A stretch of DNA of 64,000 bases from Sphingomonas cannabina (GCF_021391395.1 NZ_CP090059.1:3271001-3335000), one strand, 5' to 3'. Shown: positions 16,051 to 25,689, counted from the first letter of the stretch. The notes: a model not told the origin generated them from the letters alone. A program made the numbers and translations.

Positions 16051-17823
16051 ATGCGACGACGAATGAATTCGGTGACCACGGTGCCTTTGGAGCAGCCTGC
16101 GGCGCTGGCTGCGACTCCGACCGAGGATGCGCTTCCACGCCGCTTCTCAGATTTCGAGACACTCGGCGAGGCGCTCGACTATGCCGCGCGCGGCAAGCGC
16201 GGGCTCAATTTCCATGACGCGCGCGGCACGCTGGTGCGGGCCTATCCTTTCGCCGAGCTGCGGACGGACGCGCTCGCGCAGGCGCGGCGGCTGATCGCGG
16301 CCGGCGTGGCGCCGGGCGACCGCATCGCGCTGATCGCCGAGACCGGTGCCGAGTTCGCCAGCCTGTTCTTCGGCGTGATCTATGCCGGCGCCTGGCCGGT
16401 GCCGCTGCCGCTGCCGACCAGCTTCGGCGGGGCGAGCTCCTACATCGAGCAGCTCCGCGTCCAGCTCGCCAGCTGCGATCCCAGGATGCTGCTCTATCCG
16501 GTCGAGCTCGCGCAGATGGCGGACGAAGCCGCGCGGATCGCGGGCGTCGAGGGGATCGACTGGGAAAGCTTCACGGCGCGCGAGGCGCCGGAGGCCCAGC
16601 TGCCCGAGGCGGGCGCGGACGATATCGCCTATCTCCAATATTCGAGCGGCTCGACGCGTTTCCCGCATGGCGTCGCGATCACGCACCGCTCGCTGCTCAA
16701 CAATCTCGCCGCGCACAGCCACGGCATGCAGCTGATCGAGAGCGACCGCTGCGTCTCCTGGCTGCCGTGGTATCATGACATGGGGCTGGTCGGCTGCTTC
16801 CTGTCGGTGGTCGCCAACCAGGTCTCGACCGACTATCTCAAGACCGAGGATTTCGCGCGCCGGCCACTGGCGTGGCTCGATCTCATCAGCCGCAACTCCG
16901 GCACCTCGCTCAGCTATTCGCCGACCTTCGGCTACGACATCTGCGCGCGGCGCATGTCGAGCCAGACCAAGGCGAGCGACCGTTTCGACCTGTCGCGCTG
17001 GCGCGTCGCCGGCAATGGCGCCGACATGATCCGGCCCGACGTGATGCAGAGCTTCGTCGACGCGTTCGGCGACGCGGGCTTCCAGGCCAAGGCGTTCCTG
17101 CCGAGCTACGGCCTCGCCGAAGCGACGCTCGCCGTATCGATCATGCCCCCGGGCGAAGGCATCGTCGTCGAGCTGGTCGAGGAGACGCAGCTTTCCGGCA
17201 TCGCCGCGGGCGAGGACCGGCCGCAGCGTTTCCGCGCGATCGTCAACTGCGGCAAGCCGGTGCGCGACATGACGGTCGAGATCCGCGAGGAGGACGGCAC
17301 CCCGCTGCCCGAGAAGGCGATCGGCAAGGTGTGGTGCAAGGGCCCGTCGGTAATGACCGGCTATTTCCGCGATCCCGAGGCGACCGATGCCTGCCTGGTC
17401 GACGGCTGGCTCGATACCGGCGACATGGGCTACATGTCCGACGGCTACGTTTATGTCGTCGGCCGCGCCAAGGACATGATCATCATCAACGGGCGCAACC
17501 ACTGGCCGCAGGACATCGAATGGGCGGTCGAGCAGCTCCCCGGATTCAAGGCCGGCGACATCGCCGCCTTCGCGATCACCACGCCGGGCGGCGAGGAGAC
17601 GCCGGCGGTGCTGGTCCAATGCCGCACCTCCGACGATGCCGAGCGTTCGCGCCTGCGCGACGCGATCCGCGATCGGGTGCGCGCGGTCACCGGCATGAAC
17701 TGCGTGGTCGAGCTGGTCCCGCCGCGCACGCTGCCGCGCACCAGCTCGGGCAAGCTCAGCCGGGCCAAGGCACGCAACCTCTACCTGACCGGCGAGATCA
17801 AGCCCTACGACATCGCGGCGTAA
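16051..17823 (+). CDS. Fatty acyl-AMP ligase (FAAL-type adenylating enzyme)
   Basis: This 590-residue ANL-superfamily enzyme activates a fatty acid as acyl-AMP. The phosphate loop is YLQYSSGSTRFPHG, the conserved SWLPWYHDMGLVG and LPSYGLAEATLAVS are typical of FAALs rather than acyl-CoA ligases, and GWLDTGDMGYMSDGYVYVVGR leads to the C-terminal domain with a catalytic-type Lys in RTSSGKLSR. FAALs usually feed polyketide synthases or acyl carrier proteins, but no such partner is near. The start may be the ATG at 16063 instead. A family B palindrome follows. Confidence 0.85.
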   Translation: MRRRMNSVTTVPLEQPAALAATPTEDALPRRFSDFETLGEALDYAARGKRGLNFHDARGTLVRAYPFAELRTDALAQARRLIAAGVAPGDRIALIAETGAEFASLFFGVIYAGAWPVPLPLPTSFGGASSYIEQLRVQLASCDPRMLLYPVELAQMADEAARIAGVEGIDWESFTAREAPEAQLPEAGADDIAYLQYSSGSTRFPHGVAITHRSLLNNLAAHSHGMQLIESDRCVSWLPWYHDMGLVGCFLSVVANQVSTDYLKTEDFARRPLAWLDLISRNSGTSLSYSPTFGYDICARRMSSQTKASDRFDLSRWRVAGNGADMIRPDVMQSFVDAFGDAGFQAKAFLPSYGLAEATLAVSIMPPGEGIVVELVEETQLSGIAAGEDRPQRFRAIVNCGKPVRDMTVEIREEDGTPLPEKAIGKVWCKGPSVMTGYFRDPEATDACLVDGWLDTGDMGYMSDGYVYVVGRAKDMIIINGRNHWPQDIEWAVEQLPGFKAGDIAAFAITTPGGEETPAVLVQCRTSDDAERSRLRDAIRDRVRAVTGMNCVVELVPPRTLPRTSSGKLSRAKARNLYLTGEIKPYDIAA

Positions 17824-17899
17824 GGCGGTCGCCCGACTTCTTCGACGGAGATCGCTTGGCGGACGATCGATATTCAGCGTGCCCGCGTGAGTCTGCTCT

Positions 17900-18005
17900 A
17901 AGCCCCTCCCCTTCAGGGGGAGGGGTTGGGGTGGGGGCCATCCGCGAACCGGACGGCCTGCCGCACTCCCCCACCCCCAACCCCTCCCGTGAAGGGGAGG
18001 GGCTT
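17900..18005. repeat. Intergenic palindromic repeat, family B copy 1
   Basis: A 106-bp inverted repeat begins AAGCCCCTCCCCTTCAGGGG and ends CCCCTCCCGTGAAGGGGAGG followed by GGCTT. The inner arms are GGGTTGGGGTGGGGG and CCCCCACCCCCAACC, around a roughly 25-bp variable centre. The second copy is at 57791-57895. It fills the gap between the acyl-AMP ligase and the GGDEF-EAL gene. Confidence 0.88.
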
Positions 18006-18078
18006 GAATCTGGCCTAAAGCGATCGAACCGCCGGGCGCCTAACGATCCGTCAACCGTCTTGCCGCTAGGCACGGCGG

Positions 18079-20439
18079 GTGGACGAGGGGACGACATCGC
18101 AATTCGCGCAGCCGCGCATCGACGCGCGCGCTCTGCTGGGGCTCTATGACCCGGCGGATACGACCGATTGGGGACCGATTCGCGCCGCGCAGATGAACGC
18201 CGGCGCCCAGATGGCGCTGTTCATGCTCGGCGCCAACGTGATCGGTGCTGCCCTGGTCGTGCTGGCCTTTGCCCCCCTCGTGCCCTCGTGGGAGCTGGCG
18301 AGCTGGGGATCGATCGTCGCGGCGGCGGCCTCCGCGGTCGCCTTTCGCCGACTGGCAGCGCGCCACCGCACTACCAGCACCGCCACCGTCCGCGACGTCC
18401 GTGGCACGGTGATCGACGGCATCGTACTGGCCGCGGTCTGGTCCGTGCCTCCGCTGCTGTTCGCGTTCGACGCAGATCCGATGACCTTGCTGGGGCTGTG
18501 GATCGTGCTGTCGGTGCTGATGGCGTCCGCCTCCTTCGCCATGGCGGCGCTGCCGCTGGCGACATTGACCTTCCTGTTCGTGATCGGCAGCGCCGCGGCG
18601 ACCTCCTTCGCGGCGATGCACATGTACGGCTTCGCAGGCGCGGTCGCGGTGTTCACCGCCGTGCTGATGGCGGCGTGCTTCGCGCGCGGGCGTGCGCTGG
18701 TGGTGATCCGCGCCAACGAGCTGTCGCTCGGCGAACGCGACCAGACCGTCAGCCTCCTGCTCCGCGAGTTCGAGGAGGATAACCAGGCCGACTGGCTGTG
18801 GGAGATAGACGCCCAGCGGCGCGTCGTGCGCGCGAGCCCGCGCTTCGCCCATTCGATCGGTCGCGATCCCCGAACGGTCAACGGCATGTCCTTCCTGGAG
18901 GTGCTGGCCGGCCCGACCTGGGAGAACGGCAATTTCGCCGCCGCGCTGCGCGAGATGGCCGACAAGCTCAAGGCGCGCGAGCCGTTCCGCGGATTGATCC
19001 TGCCCGTCTATGTCGACGGCGAGGAACGCTGGTGGGAGATGTCGGCCTCGCCGCGCCATGACGAGGCCGGCGGCTTCATCGGCTTCCGCGGCGTCGGCTC
19101 GGACGTGACCGACCAGCGCCGGACCGCCGACAAGATCAACCGCATGGCGCGGTTCGACACGCTCACCGGCCTCCCCAACCGCCTGCTCATCCACGAGGCG
19201 CTCGGACACGCGATGACCGAGGCGGAGAAATGGGGTTCGCGCTGCGCCTTCATGATGATCGACCTCGATCGGTTCAAGGCGGTCAACGACACGCTCGGCC
19301 ATCCGATCGGCGACCGGCTGCTCGGCCGCGTCTCCGAGCGGCTGAAGGCGCTGATGACCGACGACGAGATGATCGGCCGGCTCGGCGGCGACGAGTTCGC
19401 GGTGGTGGTGCGCGACGGCACCGACATGGCGCGCCTGGAGAGGCTCGCCCGCACGATCATCGCGGCGCTGAGCGAGCCCTATGAGGTCGACCAGCACACG
19501 CTCTACATCGGCGCCTCCGTCGGCCTCGCCGTGGGTCCGCGCGACGGGCGCACCGCGGAGATGCTGATCCGCTCGGCCGACCTTGCGCTCTATCGATCGA
19601 AGGATGCCGGCGGCGGCACCTTCCACGCCTATGAGCCGCAGCTGCACATGCAGGCGGAGGAGCGGCGCGTGCTCGAGATGGCGCTGCGCAGCGCCCTGGA
19701 GAAGAACGAGCTCCACCTCGCCTATCAGCCGGTCGTCGACGCCGGAGCGGGCCGGCTCACCGGGTTCGAGGCGCTGCTGCGCTGGACCCATCCCGAGCTC
19801 GGGCCGATCTCCCCCGCCAAGTTCGTGCCGCTCGCCGAGGACGCGCGGCTGATCGCGCCGATCGGCGAATGGGTGCTGCGCACCGCCTGCCATGAGGCCG
19901 CGCGGTGGGAGGCACCGGTGCGGGTCGCGGTCAACATCTCTGCCGAGCAGCTCCACAATCCCGCGCTCGTCGCGGTCGTCGCCAATGCGCTGGCGAACTC
20001 CGGCCTCCCCGCCGACCGGCTCGAGCTCGAGGTCACCGAGAGCGTCTTCATGCGCGAGGGCACCGCGGCGACGCAGGTGCTCGAGAAACTGCTCGACCTC
20101 GGCATCCGTCTCAGCCTCGACGATTTCGGCACCGGCTATTCCTCGCTCGGCTATCTCAGCCGCACGCGCTTCTCGTCGATCAAGATCGACCGCAGCTTCG
20201 TCCAGGCCGCGTCGAAGGGCGTCAGGGAAGCGATCGCGATCATCCGCGCGGTGGTGGCGCTCGCCCAGTCGCTCGGTATGGCGACCACCGCGGAAGGGGT
20301 CGAGAGCGAGGACGAGCACCGCATGGTCCAGGAGCTCGGCTGTACCAAGGTGCAGGGCTATTATTTCGGCCGCCCTCTTCCGGTGGAGGAGGCACGCGCG
20401 CTCGCGAGCCGCGCGGCGGGCCAGGCCCGCGCCGCCTGA
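18079..20439 (+). CDS. Membrane-bound PAS-GGDEF-EAL cyclic-di-GMP signalling protein
   Basis: This 786-residue protein has an N-terminal block of about five or six membrane helices (residues 40-205), then a PAS-type sensor (about 225-345, with DWLWEIDAQRRVVRASPRF). A diguanylate cyclase domain follows with an intact GGDEF motif near residue 436, and then an EAL phosphodiesterase domain with E564-A-L and DDFGTGYSSLGYL. Both active sites look complete, so it could make or break cyclic di-GMP, probably switched by the sensor part. The start is GTG. It stands alone, directly upstream of tRNA-Trp. Confidence 0.88.
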   Translation: MDEGTTSQFAQPRIDARALLGLYDPADTTDWGPIRAAQMNAGAQMALFMLGANVIGAALVVLAFAPLVPSWELASWGSIVAAAASAVAFRRLAARHRTTSTATVRDVRGTVIDGIVLAAVWSVPPLLFAFDADPMTLLGLWIVLSVLMASASFAMAALPLATLTFLFVIGSAAATSFAAMHMYGFAGAVAVFTAVLMAACFARGRALVVIRANELSLGERDQTVSLLLREFEEDNQADWLWEIDAQRRVVRASPRFAHSIGRDPRTVNGMSFLEVLAGPTWENGNFAAALREMADKLKAREPFRGLILPVYVDGEERWWEMSASPRHDEAGGFIGFRGVGSDVTDQRRTADKINRMARFDTLTGLPNRLLIHEALGHAMTEAEKWGSRCAFMMIDLDRFKAVNDTLGHPIGDRLLGRVSERLKALMTDDEMIGRLGGDEFAVVVRDGTDMARLERLARTIIAALSEPYEVDQHTLYIGASVGLAVGPRDGRTAEMLIRSADLALYRSKDAGGGTFHAYEPQLHMQAEERRVLEMALRSALEKNELHLAYQPVVDAGAGRLTGFEALLRWTHPELGPISPAKFVPLAEDARLIAPIGEWVLRTACHEAARWEAPVRVAVNISAEQLHNPALVAVVANALANSGLPADRLELEVTESVFMREGTAATQVLEKLLDLGIRLSLDDFGTGYSSLGYLSRTRFSSIKIDRSFVQAASKGVREAIAIIRAVVALAQSLGMATTAEGVESEDEHRMVQELGCTKVQGYYFGRPLPVEEARALASRAAGQARAA

Positions 20440-20549
20440 AGAAAAGACTTTCAATGTAGGATTTCGCTTGCTTAGGTGGCCCCGCGGCGGCCGATTCGTC
20501 CCTCGCCCCTTGCCCCCCGATCACCGGATCGTTAGAGGGCGCGGGCCGT

Positions 20550-20625
20550 AGGAGTGTAGCTCAGTTGGTAGAGCATCGGTCTCCAAAACCGAGGGCCGGG
20601 GGTTCGAGTCCCTCCACTCCTGCCA
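20550..20625 (+). tRNA. tRNA-Trp (anticodon CCA)
   Basis: A 76-nt cloverleaf has acceptor stem AGGAGTG / CACTCCT, D-arm GCTCAGTTGGTAGAGC, anticodon loop CTCCAAA within GGTCTCCAAAACC, T-arm GGGGGTTCGAGTCCCTC and an encoded GCCA end. The CCA anticodon identifies tryptophan. The placement just before secE-nusG is a widely conserved arrangement. Confidence 0.95.
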
Positions 20626-20789
20626 ATCCCCGTCATCGCGGATAGCGGCGCTTGCGCTGCAGAGCGGTCGTCGCTAGATAGCGACCCCAATCCGACAGCG
20701 TGGATGGGCTGCGCCGGTGCCTTGATGAGGGCCGGGCGGCGGTCCTATGCTCGCTGACGGGCAAGACGCGAGCAGAAGGCTGATCCCAA

Positions 20790-20987
20790 GTGGCGAAGAC
20801 GTCCCCGATCGAATTCATCCGCCAGGTGCAGGCCGAGACCCGCAAGGTCGTGTGGCCGACGCGCCGCGAGACGATCATGACCGGCGTGATGGTGATGATC
20901 ATGACGGTGCTGCTGGGCCTGTTCTTCTTCGGCATCGATTCCGTGTTCGACGCGATCGTCCGCGGCCTGCTGAACCTCGCCAAGTAA
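20790..20987 (+). CDS. secE: Preprotein translocase subunit SecE
   Basis: This 65-residue protein is the short one-helix form of SecE. The cytoplasmic amphipathic part EFIRQVQAETRKVVWPTRRET is followed by the clamp helix at about 30-50 (VMVMIMTVLLGLFFFGI). It stabilises SecY in the SecYEG channel. It begins with GTG. tRNA-Trp lies upstream and nusG starts 22 bases downstream, so secE and nusG are one operon. Confidence 0.95.
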   Translation: MAKTSPIEFIRQVQAETRKVVWPTRRETIMTGVMVMIMTVLLGLFFFGIDSVFDAIVRGLLNLAK

Positions 20988-21009
20988 TTCACGAAAGACG
21001 GACACGCAC

Positions 21010-21546
21010 ATGTCGCGCTGGTACATCATTCACGCCTATTCGGGCTTCGAGAACAAGGTCCGCGATTCGATCATGGCCGAGGCGACCCGCCTGGGCCTGG
21101 ACGCGCTGGTCGATGCGGTCGAGGTGCCGACCGAGACGGTGACCGAGGTCCGCCGCGGCAAGAAGGTGCAGTCGGAGCGCAAGTTCTTCCCCGGCTACGT
21201 CCTCGCCAAGCTCAACATGAACGACGACGTCTATCACCTCGTCAAGAACACGCCGAAGGTGACGGGCTTCCTCGGCAGCTCGGGCAAGCCGCAGCCGATC
21301 AGCGAGGCCGAGGCCGCGCGCATCCTCAACACCAAGGAGGAGGCCGCCGCGGCGCCCAAGGCCAAGGTCAAGGTCGATTTCGAGATCGGCGATTCGATCA
21401 AGGTGCTCGACGGCCCGTTCGCGACCTTCAACGGCATCGTCGAGGAGCTCGACTTCGACAAGTCCAAGGTCAAGGTCAGCGTGTCGATCTTCGGCCGCGC
21501 GACACCGGTGGAACTGGACTTCGATCAGGTCGAGCGCAGCAAGTAA
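21010..21546 (+). CDS. nusG: Transcription termination/antitermination factor NusG
   Basis: This 178-residue protein opens with RWYIIHAYSGFENKV, the NGN domain, includes the FFPGYVLAKLNM strand, and ends with a KOW domain (DSIKVLDGPFATFNGIVEELD). NusG binds RNA polymerase and links it to Rho or to ribosomal protein S10. The alanine- and lysine-rich linker at about 115-125 is typical for alphaproteobacteria. A terminator follows. In many genomes rplK comes next; here it is 7.7 kb away. Confidence 0.96.
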   Translation: MSRWYIIHAYSGFENKVRDSIMAEATRLGLDALVDAVEVPTETVTEVRRGKKVQSERKFFPGYVLAKLNMNDDVYHLVKNTPKVTGFLGSSGKPQPISEAEAARILNTKEEAAAAPKAKVKVDFEIGDSIKVLDGPFATFNGIVEELDFDKSKVKVSVSIFGRATPVELDFDQVERSK

Positions 21547-21571
21547 TCTCCGACCCGATCGGGATCAGGCA

Positions 21572-21605
21572 AGGCCGGGGAGCGAAAGCATCCCCGGCCT
21601 TTCTG
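21572..21605 (+). terminator. Rho-independent terminator after nusG
   Basis: A 10-bp perfect stem AGGCCGGGGA / TCCCCGGCCT surrounds the loop GCGAAAGCA and is followed by TTCTGT. It ends the secE-nusG unit 25 bases after the stop codon. Confidence 0.75.
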
Positions 21606-21635
21606 TATCTGGGGCTCTGTATCTGGGGCAACCGA

Positions 21636-23516
21636 TCACCCCAGCGGCAGCGCCCCACGCCGCGCGAAATCCCGCAGCAGCCGCTCGGCGCCGGTGAGGC
21701 TCAGGTGGTGGTAGTCGAAATAGAGCGGCTTGCCCCCGGCCAGCAGCGCGCAGCGGCTGGCATCGCACAGCACGTCGGCCGGGTCGAGATAGACGAGGTC
21801 GCGCCCACGCCAGCGCCCGGCGAGCTCGCGCATCCGCATCTCCACCTCGGCGAGGTCGGCGCGGCTGCGTCCCTCGGCCTCGGCGAGCCTGCCGCCCAGC
21901 GCGAGCCGGGCCAGCCGGCGCGGCACGTCGAAGCGGTTGGGCGGCACCGGCCCGACCAGCACCACCTGCCGCCCGTCGGCGAGGAGCTCGGCGATCGTGG
22001 CATCGAGGCCCGGCCATGCCCGGTCATAGGCGGGGTCCATCCAGAAGCCGGCGAGATAGATGGTATGGAGCCGCCGGTCGGCGCGGATCGCGTCGAGCAC
22101 GTCGCCGTTGACGCGCGCGCAGCCGGGCGCGGCGCCTGACGCATAGCCGAGCGCCGGCGGGCAGCTCGACTGGGTGCGCTCGACCAGCGCCCTCCCCTCC
22201 CGCGCGGCGATGCGGCCGAGCGCATAGGACAGCTCGACGCCGTGGCTGTCGCCCCACAGCAGCGCGGTCGGCGCCACTCCCGGCGCGCCGAGCGTGCAGG
22301 GCCTCCGTCCGGCGGTGGCGGTGTCGTGGCAGCGGGCCCGCTCCGGGCTGACGTCGTCGCGGGCGGCGGCCATGCGTCCGATCTCCGGCGCGAAGCGCCC
22401 CGGCCAGCCACCCAGCATCGCCATCGCCAGCGACGCCGCGCACAGCCCTCCCATCGCGCCGGCGCTTGCCGCGAAGATCGCTCGCCGGCCGATCGCCCGC
22501 GGATCACGGAACGGCCGCTCGACGAAGCGCCACGACAGGACCGCCGCCGCCAGCGAGACGAGGATCGCCGCGGCGCTCAGCCAGCCCGACAGCGACCGGT
22601 CGAGCACATATTGGGCGAAGACGATCACCGGCCAGTGCCACAGATAGAGCGAATAGGAGACGAGGCCGATGCCGATCAGCGGCCCGCGGCCGAGCAGCCG
22701 GCCGACCGCCGTGCCCGGCGCGCAATGGATCAGCGCGGCGGCACCGAGCACCGGCGGCAGCGCGGCGGCGCCCGGGAAGGGGGTCGTGCTGCCGTAGGCG
22801 ACGACCGCGCCGGCGATGGCGGCGAGGCCGGCCAGCGCGAGCGCCTCGCGCACCCAGGGCGCCCGCACCGGCGGCACCGCGCCGAGCGCGAGCAGCGCGC
22901 CCGCGAACAACTCCCACGCGCGCGGTGGCAGCAGGTAGAAGGCGAAGCCCGAACGGTCGCCCTGCAGCGCGATCGCCCAGGCGAGCGAGCCGGCGGCGAT
23001 CGCTCCGACGATCGCGCGTCGCCGGCCGGGTGCGAGGCGATGGATCAGCAGCAACAGCAGCGGGAAGCCGATGTAGAACTGCTCCTCGATGCCGAGCGAC
23101 CAGCTGTGCAGCAGCGGCTCGACGTCGGCGCCCATCTGGAAATAGCCGACCTTCGAGAAGAAATAGATGTTGGAGACGAACAACGCCGCTGCGAGCGCCG
23201 AGCGCGGCACCGTCGGGAAATCTCCCGGCAGGTAGAGGACGGCGGCGGCGAGCAGCACCGCCGCCAGCACCACCGTCAGCGCCGGCAGGATGCGGCGCGC
23301 GCGGCGCTCGTAGAAGCGCAGGATCGAGAAACGGCCGCCGTCGATCTCCCGCGCGATGATGCCGGTGATGAGATAGCCCGAGATCACGAAGAAGATGTCG
23401 ACGCCGACGAACCCGCCGGAGAAGCCCGGGACGTGCGCGTGGAACAGCAGCACCGGCAGGATCGCGACCGCGCGCAGGCCGTCGATGTGCGGCTGATATC
23501 CGGACGCCCTTTCCAT
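21636..23516 (-). CDS. Acyltransferase-3 family protein with C-terminal SGNH domain (OafA/YrhL type)
   Basis: This 626-residue protein has an N-terminal acyltransferase-3 membrane domain with about ten helices. It keeps the catalytic His10 in HIDGLRAVAILPVLLFH, the RFYERRARRILPAL segment and SYSLYLWHWP (288-296). The C-terminal SGNH hydrolase domain has GDSH with Ser424 and DYHHLSLTG near 604. Such proteins O-acetylate surface sugars, moving acetyl groups across the membrane. It may act on the uronate-containing polysaccharide suggested by ugd, which is inference. It sits inside the gap between nusG and rplK. Confidence 0.85.
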   Translation of the reverse strand: MERASGYQPHIDGLRAVAILPVLLFHAHVPGFSGGFVGVDIFFVISGYLITGIIAREIDGGRFSILRFYERRARRILPALTVVLAAVLLAAAVLYLPGDFPTVPRSALAAALFVSNIYFFSKVGYFQMGADVEPLLHSWSLGIEEQFYIGFPLLLLLIHRLAPGRRRAIVGAIAAGSLAWAIALQGDRSGFAFYLLPPRAWELFAGALLALGAVPPVRAPWVREALALAGLAAIAGAVVAYGSTTPFPGAAALPPVLGAAALIHCAPGTAVGRLLGRGPLIGIGLVSYSLYLWHWPVIVFAQYVLDRSLSGWLSAAAILVSLAAAVLSWRFVERPFRDPRAIGRRAIFAASAGAMGGLCAASLAMAMLGGWPGRFAPEIGRMAAARDDVSPERARCHDTATAGRRPCTLGAPGVAPTALLWGDSHGVELSYALGRIAAREGRALVERTQSSCPPALGYASGAAPGCARVNGDVLDAIRADRRLHTIYLAGFWMDPAYDRAWPGLDATIAELLADGRQVVLVGPVPPNRFDVPRRLARLALGGRLAEAEGRSRADLAEVEMRMRELAGRWRGRDLVYLDPADVLCDASRCALLAGGKPLYFDYHHLSLTGAERLLRDFARRGALPLG

Positions 23517-23647
23517 GGGGAGGCTCTAAGGGGGGAAAGGGTAATGTGGCGTTACTGGCCATCTACCGGCCTGACGCGTCATGCCCTGAACGCGGGAGTA
23601 ACCGCTAACGCCTCACCTTAGGCCGATCAGCGAATCGCAGACTGGAA

Positions 23648-23685
23648 GGACATACATGCGATGAACGAGCATCGCATGTACGTCC
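23648..23685. other. Imperfect 15-bp hairpin downstream of the NmrA-like gene
   Basis: GGACATACATGCGAT and ATCGCATGTACGTCC flank an 8-base loop with one mismatch. It lies 12 bases after the NmrA-like stop (minus strand) and could help end that transcript, though no T-run follows on either side. Confidence 0.4.
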
Positions 23686-23696
23686 GTTCCACCGAT

Positions 23697-24608
23697 TCAG
23701 CGCTGGGGAGCTGGCTCGATCCGGAAATTGGCGCGCGCCCAATCCGCGAACCTGGTCGGGGTCTTGCCCGCTACCTCATTCGCCAGCGCGATCCGTCCGC
23801 CCGAGGCGTTCGGCCCGAGGTAGGTATAATCCTCGTAATAGGCCAGCGTCTCACCCAGCGCGTCCGCCCCGGGGAAGAAATTCGCGTACACCTCAAGAGG
23901 CACTTGCGTGAACGAGAGCTGGTGGCCCTGCTGCCGCAGCGCGTCGAGGATGTCGTTGAAGCGCAGGAAATCGCCGACCAGCGGCAGATAGGCTCCGTCG
24001 CCCACTTGGTCCGGACGAGCGAACGCGCCCGCCACGATGTCGCCCAGCTCGTCGATGTCGCCCATGTGGAAGCAGCGGACGGTCGGATCGATCGGCAGCG
24101 TCCAGCCCAGGCTGCCGTCCGGCTGCGGCTGAGGGCCGAACGGTCCCGAGAAATTCTGATAGTAGGCCGGCGGTACGACGAAGGTGTGATGCGGGAAGCC
24201 GGCACTCTCCACGATCGGATCGAGCTTTGCCTTTCCGCTGAACTGCGGCAGCTTGTACTTGCCGCCGCTGATCGCCTCGGCGTTGGGAAGGGTCGACCAG
24301 ATCAGGTGATCCACACCGGCGGCCTTCGCGGCCTGGATCGCCGCGGTTGCCTGCTTCGTCTCGTCCGTGCCCTCCTGCCAGAAATTGGTCACGAGGAAAA
24401 CGCCGTGCACGCCCTCGAGCGCAGCCGCGAGCGTCTCCGGCCGGTCGAGGTCGGCTTCGGCAGCCTCGTCGGCGGGGCCTTCATATTTGCTCGGGTCGCG
24501 CGTGAGAGCGCGCACGTTGAACTCGCCTCGTGCTTTCAGGGCGCGAACAACGCCGCCGCCTTGGTTTCCCGTCGCACCGAATACGGCGATCAGTTTCTTG
24601 GATGACAT
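23697..24608 (-). CDS. NmrA-like NAD(P)-binding protein
   Basis: This 303-residue protein starts MSSKKLIAVFGATGNQGGGVV, the glycine-rich dinucleotide-binding motif of the NmrA/HSCARG group of atypical short-chain dehydrogenases. It continues with VRALTRDPSKY, GVHGVFLVTNFW and HLIWSTLPNA. The active-site Tyr-x-x-x-Lys is not obvious, in keeping with redox-sensing members of the family. The ATG at 24608 is chosen over 24668 because it starts the Rossmann strand. It is divergent from the LysR regulator at 24739, its likely controller. Confidence 0.78.
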   Translation of the reverse strand: MSSKKLIAVFGATGNQGGGVVRALKARGEFNVRALTRDPSKYEGPADEAAEADLDRPETLAAALEGVHGVFLVTNFWQEGTDETKQATAAIQAAKAAGVDHLIWSTLPNAEAISGGKYKLPQFSGKAKLDPIVESAGFPHHTFVVPPAYYQNFSGPFGPQPQPDGSLGWTLPIDPTVRCFHMGDIDELGDIVAGAFARPDQVGDGAYLPLVGDFLRFNDILDALRQQGHQLSFTQVPLEVYANFFPGADALGETLAYYEDYTYLGPNASGGRIALANEVAGKTPTRFADWARANFRIEPAPQR

Positions 24609-24738
24609 TATCGGCTCTTTCGATTCCGGTTTCATGCGCCCGCGGTTGCGTGGCGTCCGATCGACCATGGTCGCCGCCTATTTGCGTTCGATCGAAAACC
24701 GGAACAATGCCTCGAAAACTGGCATCATCTGCTAGGAT

Positions 24739-25689
24739 ATGATCCAAATGACCAACCCCGTGGAAACCGCTGAACTCGTCGCGTTCACCAGGACGGTCGA
24801 CGCCAGATCCCTGTCACGCGCGGCGGCGGAGCTGCGGGTTCCGCGCGCAACCCTGAGCCGTCGTCTCGCTCGTCTCGAGGAGCGGCTTGGCGCTCGCCTC
24901 CTCCGCCGCAGCACCCGCAGCCTGACCCTTACCGAGGTAGGGGAGGTGTTCTACCGGCAGGCCTGCATCGCGCTCGAAGCCGTGCGTCTCGCCGAGCAGA
25001 GCGTCCGGGCGACCGACGACATCGTGCGCGGCGACCTCCGCGTCTCCGTTCCGCCGATGATGAGTGACGGCTTCCACGCGATGATCTGCGACTTCGCGGC
25101 GCATCATCCCGAACTGCGCGTCCATGTTCACACCTCGAACCAGATCGTCGACGTCCTTCACGGCGGATATGATGTCGCCCTCCGCGCCAGCAGCCACATC
25201 CAGCCCGGCCTGATCGCGCGCACGCTGTTCCGCGATCCGATGATCGCCGTCGCTTCACCCGCTTACCTGGCGGATCGCGGCGTCCCGCGCACGCAGCGGG
25301 ACATCCGCAATCACCGCTGTCTGCTCGGCTTCGTGCGCGGCGAGCTGCCGGTGACGCACTGGCCCCTGGCCTCCGGCGGCAAGCTCTCCGTCGACGGCAT
25401 TTTCTTCTCGAACGAAATCGCCCTTCTTCGGGACGCGGCGGTGAGAGGCCTGGGGATCGCACTCCTGCCGCACAACTTCGTGGCGCCGCACCTGGAGAGC
25501 GGTGCGCTCGTGCACGTCCTCGATGGCATCGTCGGCTCGGAGCTGCAGGTCGCGCTTGTCTATGCCGAGCGTGCATTCCTGTCGCCGCAGGTGCGCCTGT
25601 TCATCGACGCCGTCGCCACATGGGTGAGGAGCGAGCTGGCCGAGAGGGAGCGCACGATGCCGGGCGTGACGCCGCGCAACGGCGGCTAA
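24739..25689 (+). CDS. LysR-family transcriptional regulator
   Basis: This 316-residue protein has an N-terminal winged HTH (residues 10-65) with SRAAAELRVPRATLSRRLARLEERLGARLLRRSTRSLTLTE. A two-lobe effector domain follows (DLRVSVPPMMSDGF, QIVDVLHGGYDVALR, AVRGLGIALLP). It belongs to the DsdC/AaeR-like group that often regulates an adjacent divergent oxidoreductase. The intergenic 130 bp shared with the NmrA-like gene should hold the binding site. A second LysR of similar type lies at 35458. Confidence 0.85.
   Translation: MIQMTNPVETAELVAFTRTVDARSLSRAAAELRVPRATLSRRLARLEERLGARLLRRSTRSLTLTEVGEVFYRQACIALEAVRLAEQSVRATDDIVRGDLRVSVPPMMSDGFHAMICDFAAHHPELRVHVHTSNQIVDVLHGGYDVALRASSHIQPGLIARTLFRDPMIAVASPAYLADRGVPRTQRDIRNHRCLLGFVRGELPVTHWPLASGGKLSVDGIFFSNEIALLRDAAVRGLGIALLPHNFVAPHLESGALVHVLDGIVGSELQVALVYAERAFLSPQVRLFIDAVATWVRSELAERERTMPGVTPRNGG

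Noticed and set aside
20626..20789. Search for further tRNA genes between tRNA-Trp and secE
   Set aside because: No second cloverleaf is visible; the region looks like a plain spacer.
23517..24738. Possible insertion sequence around the NmrA/LysR pair
   Set aside because: No transposase, terminal repeats or target duplications are visible; the divergent pair looks like an ordinary regulated gene set.
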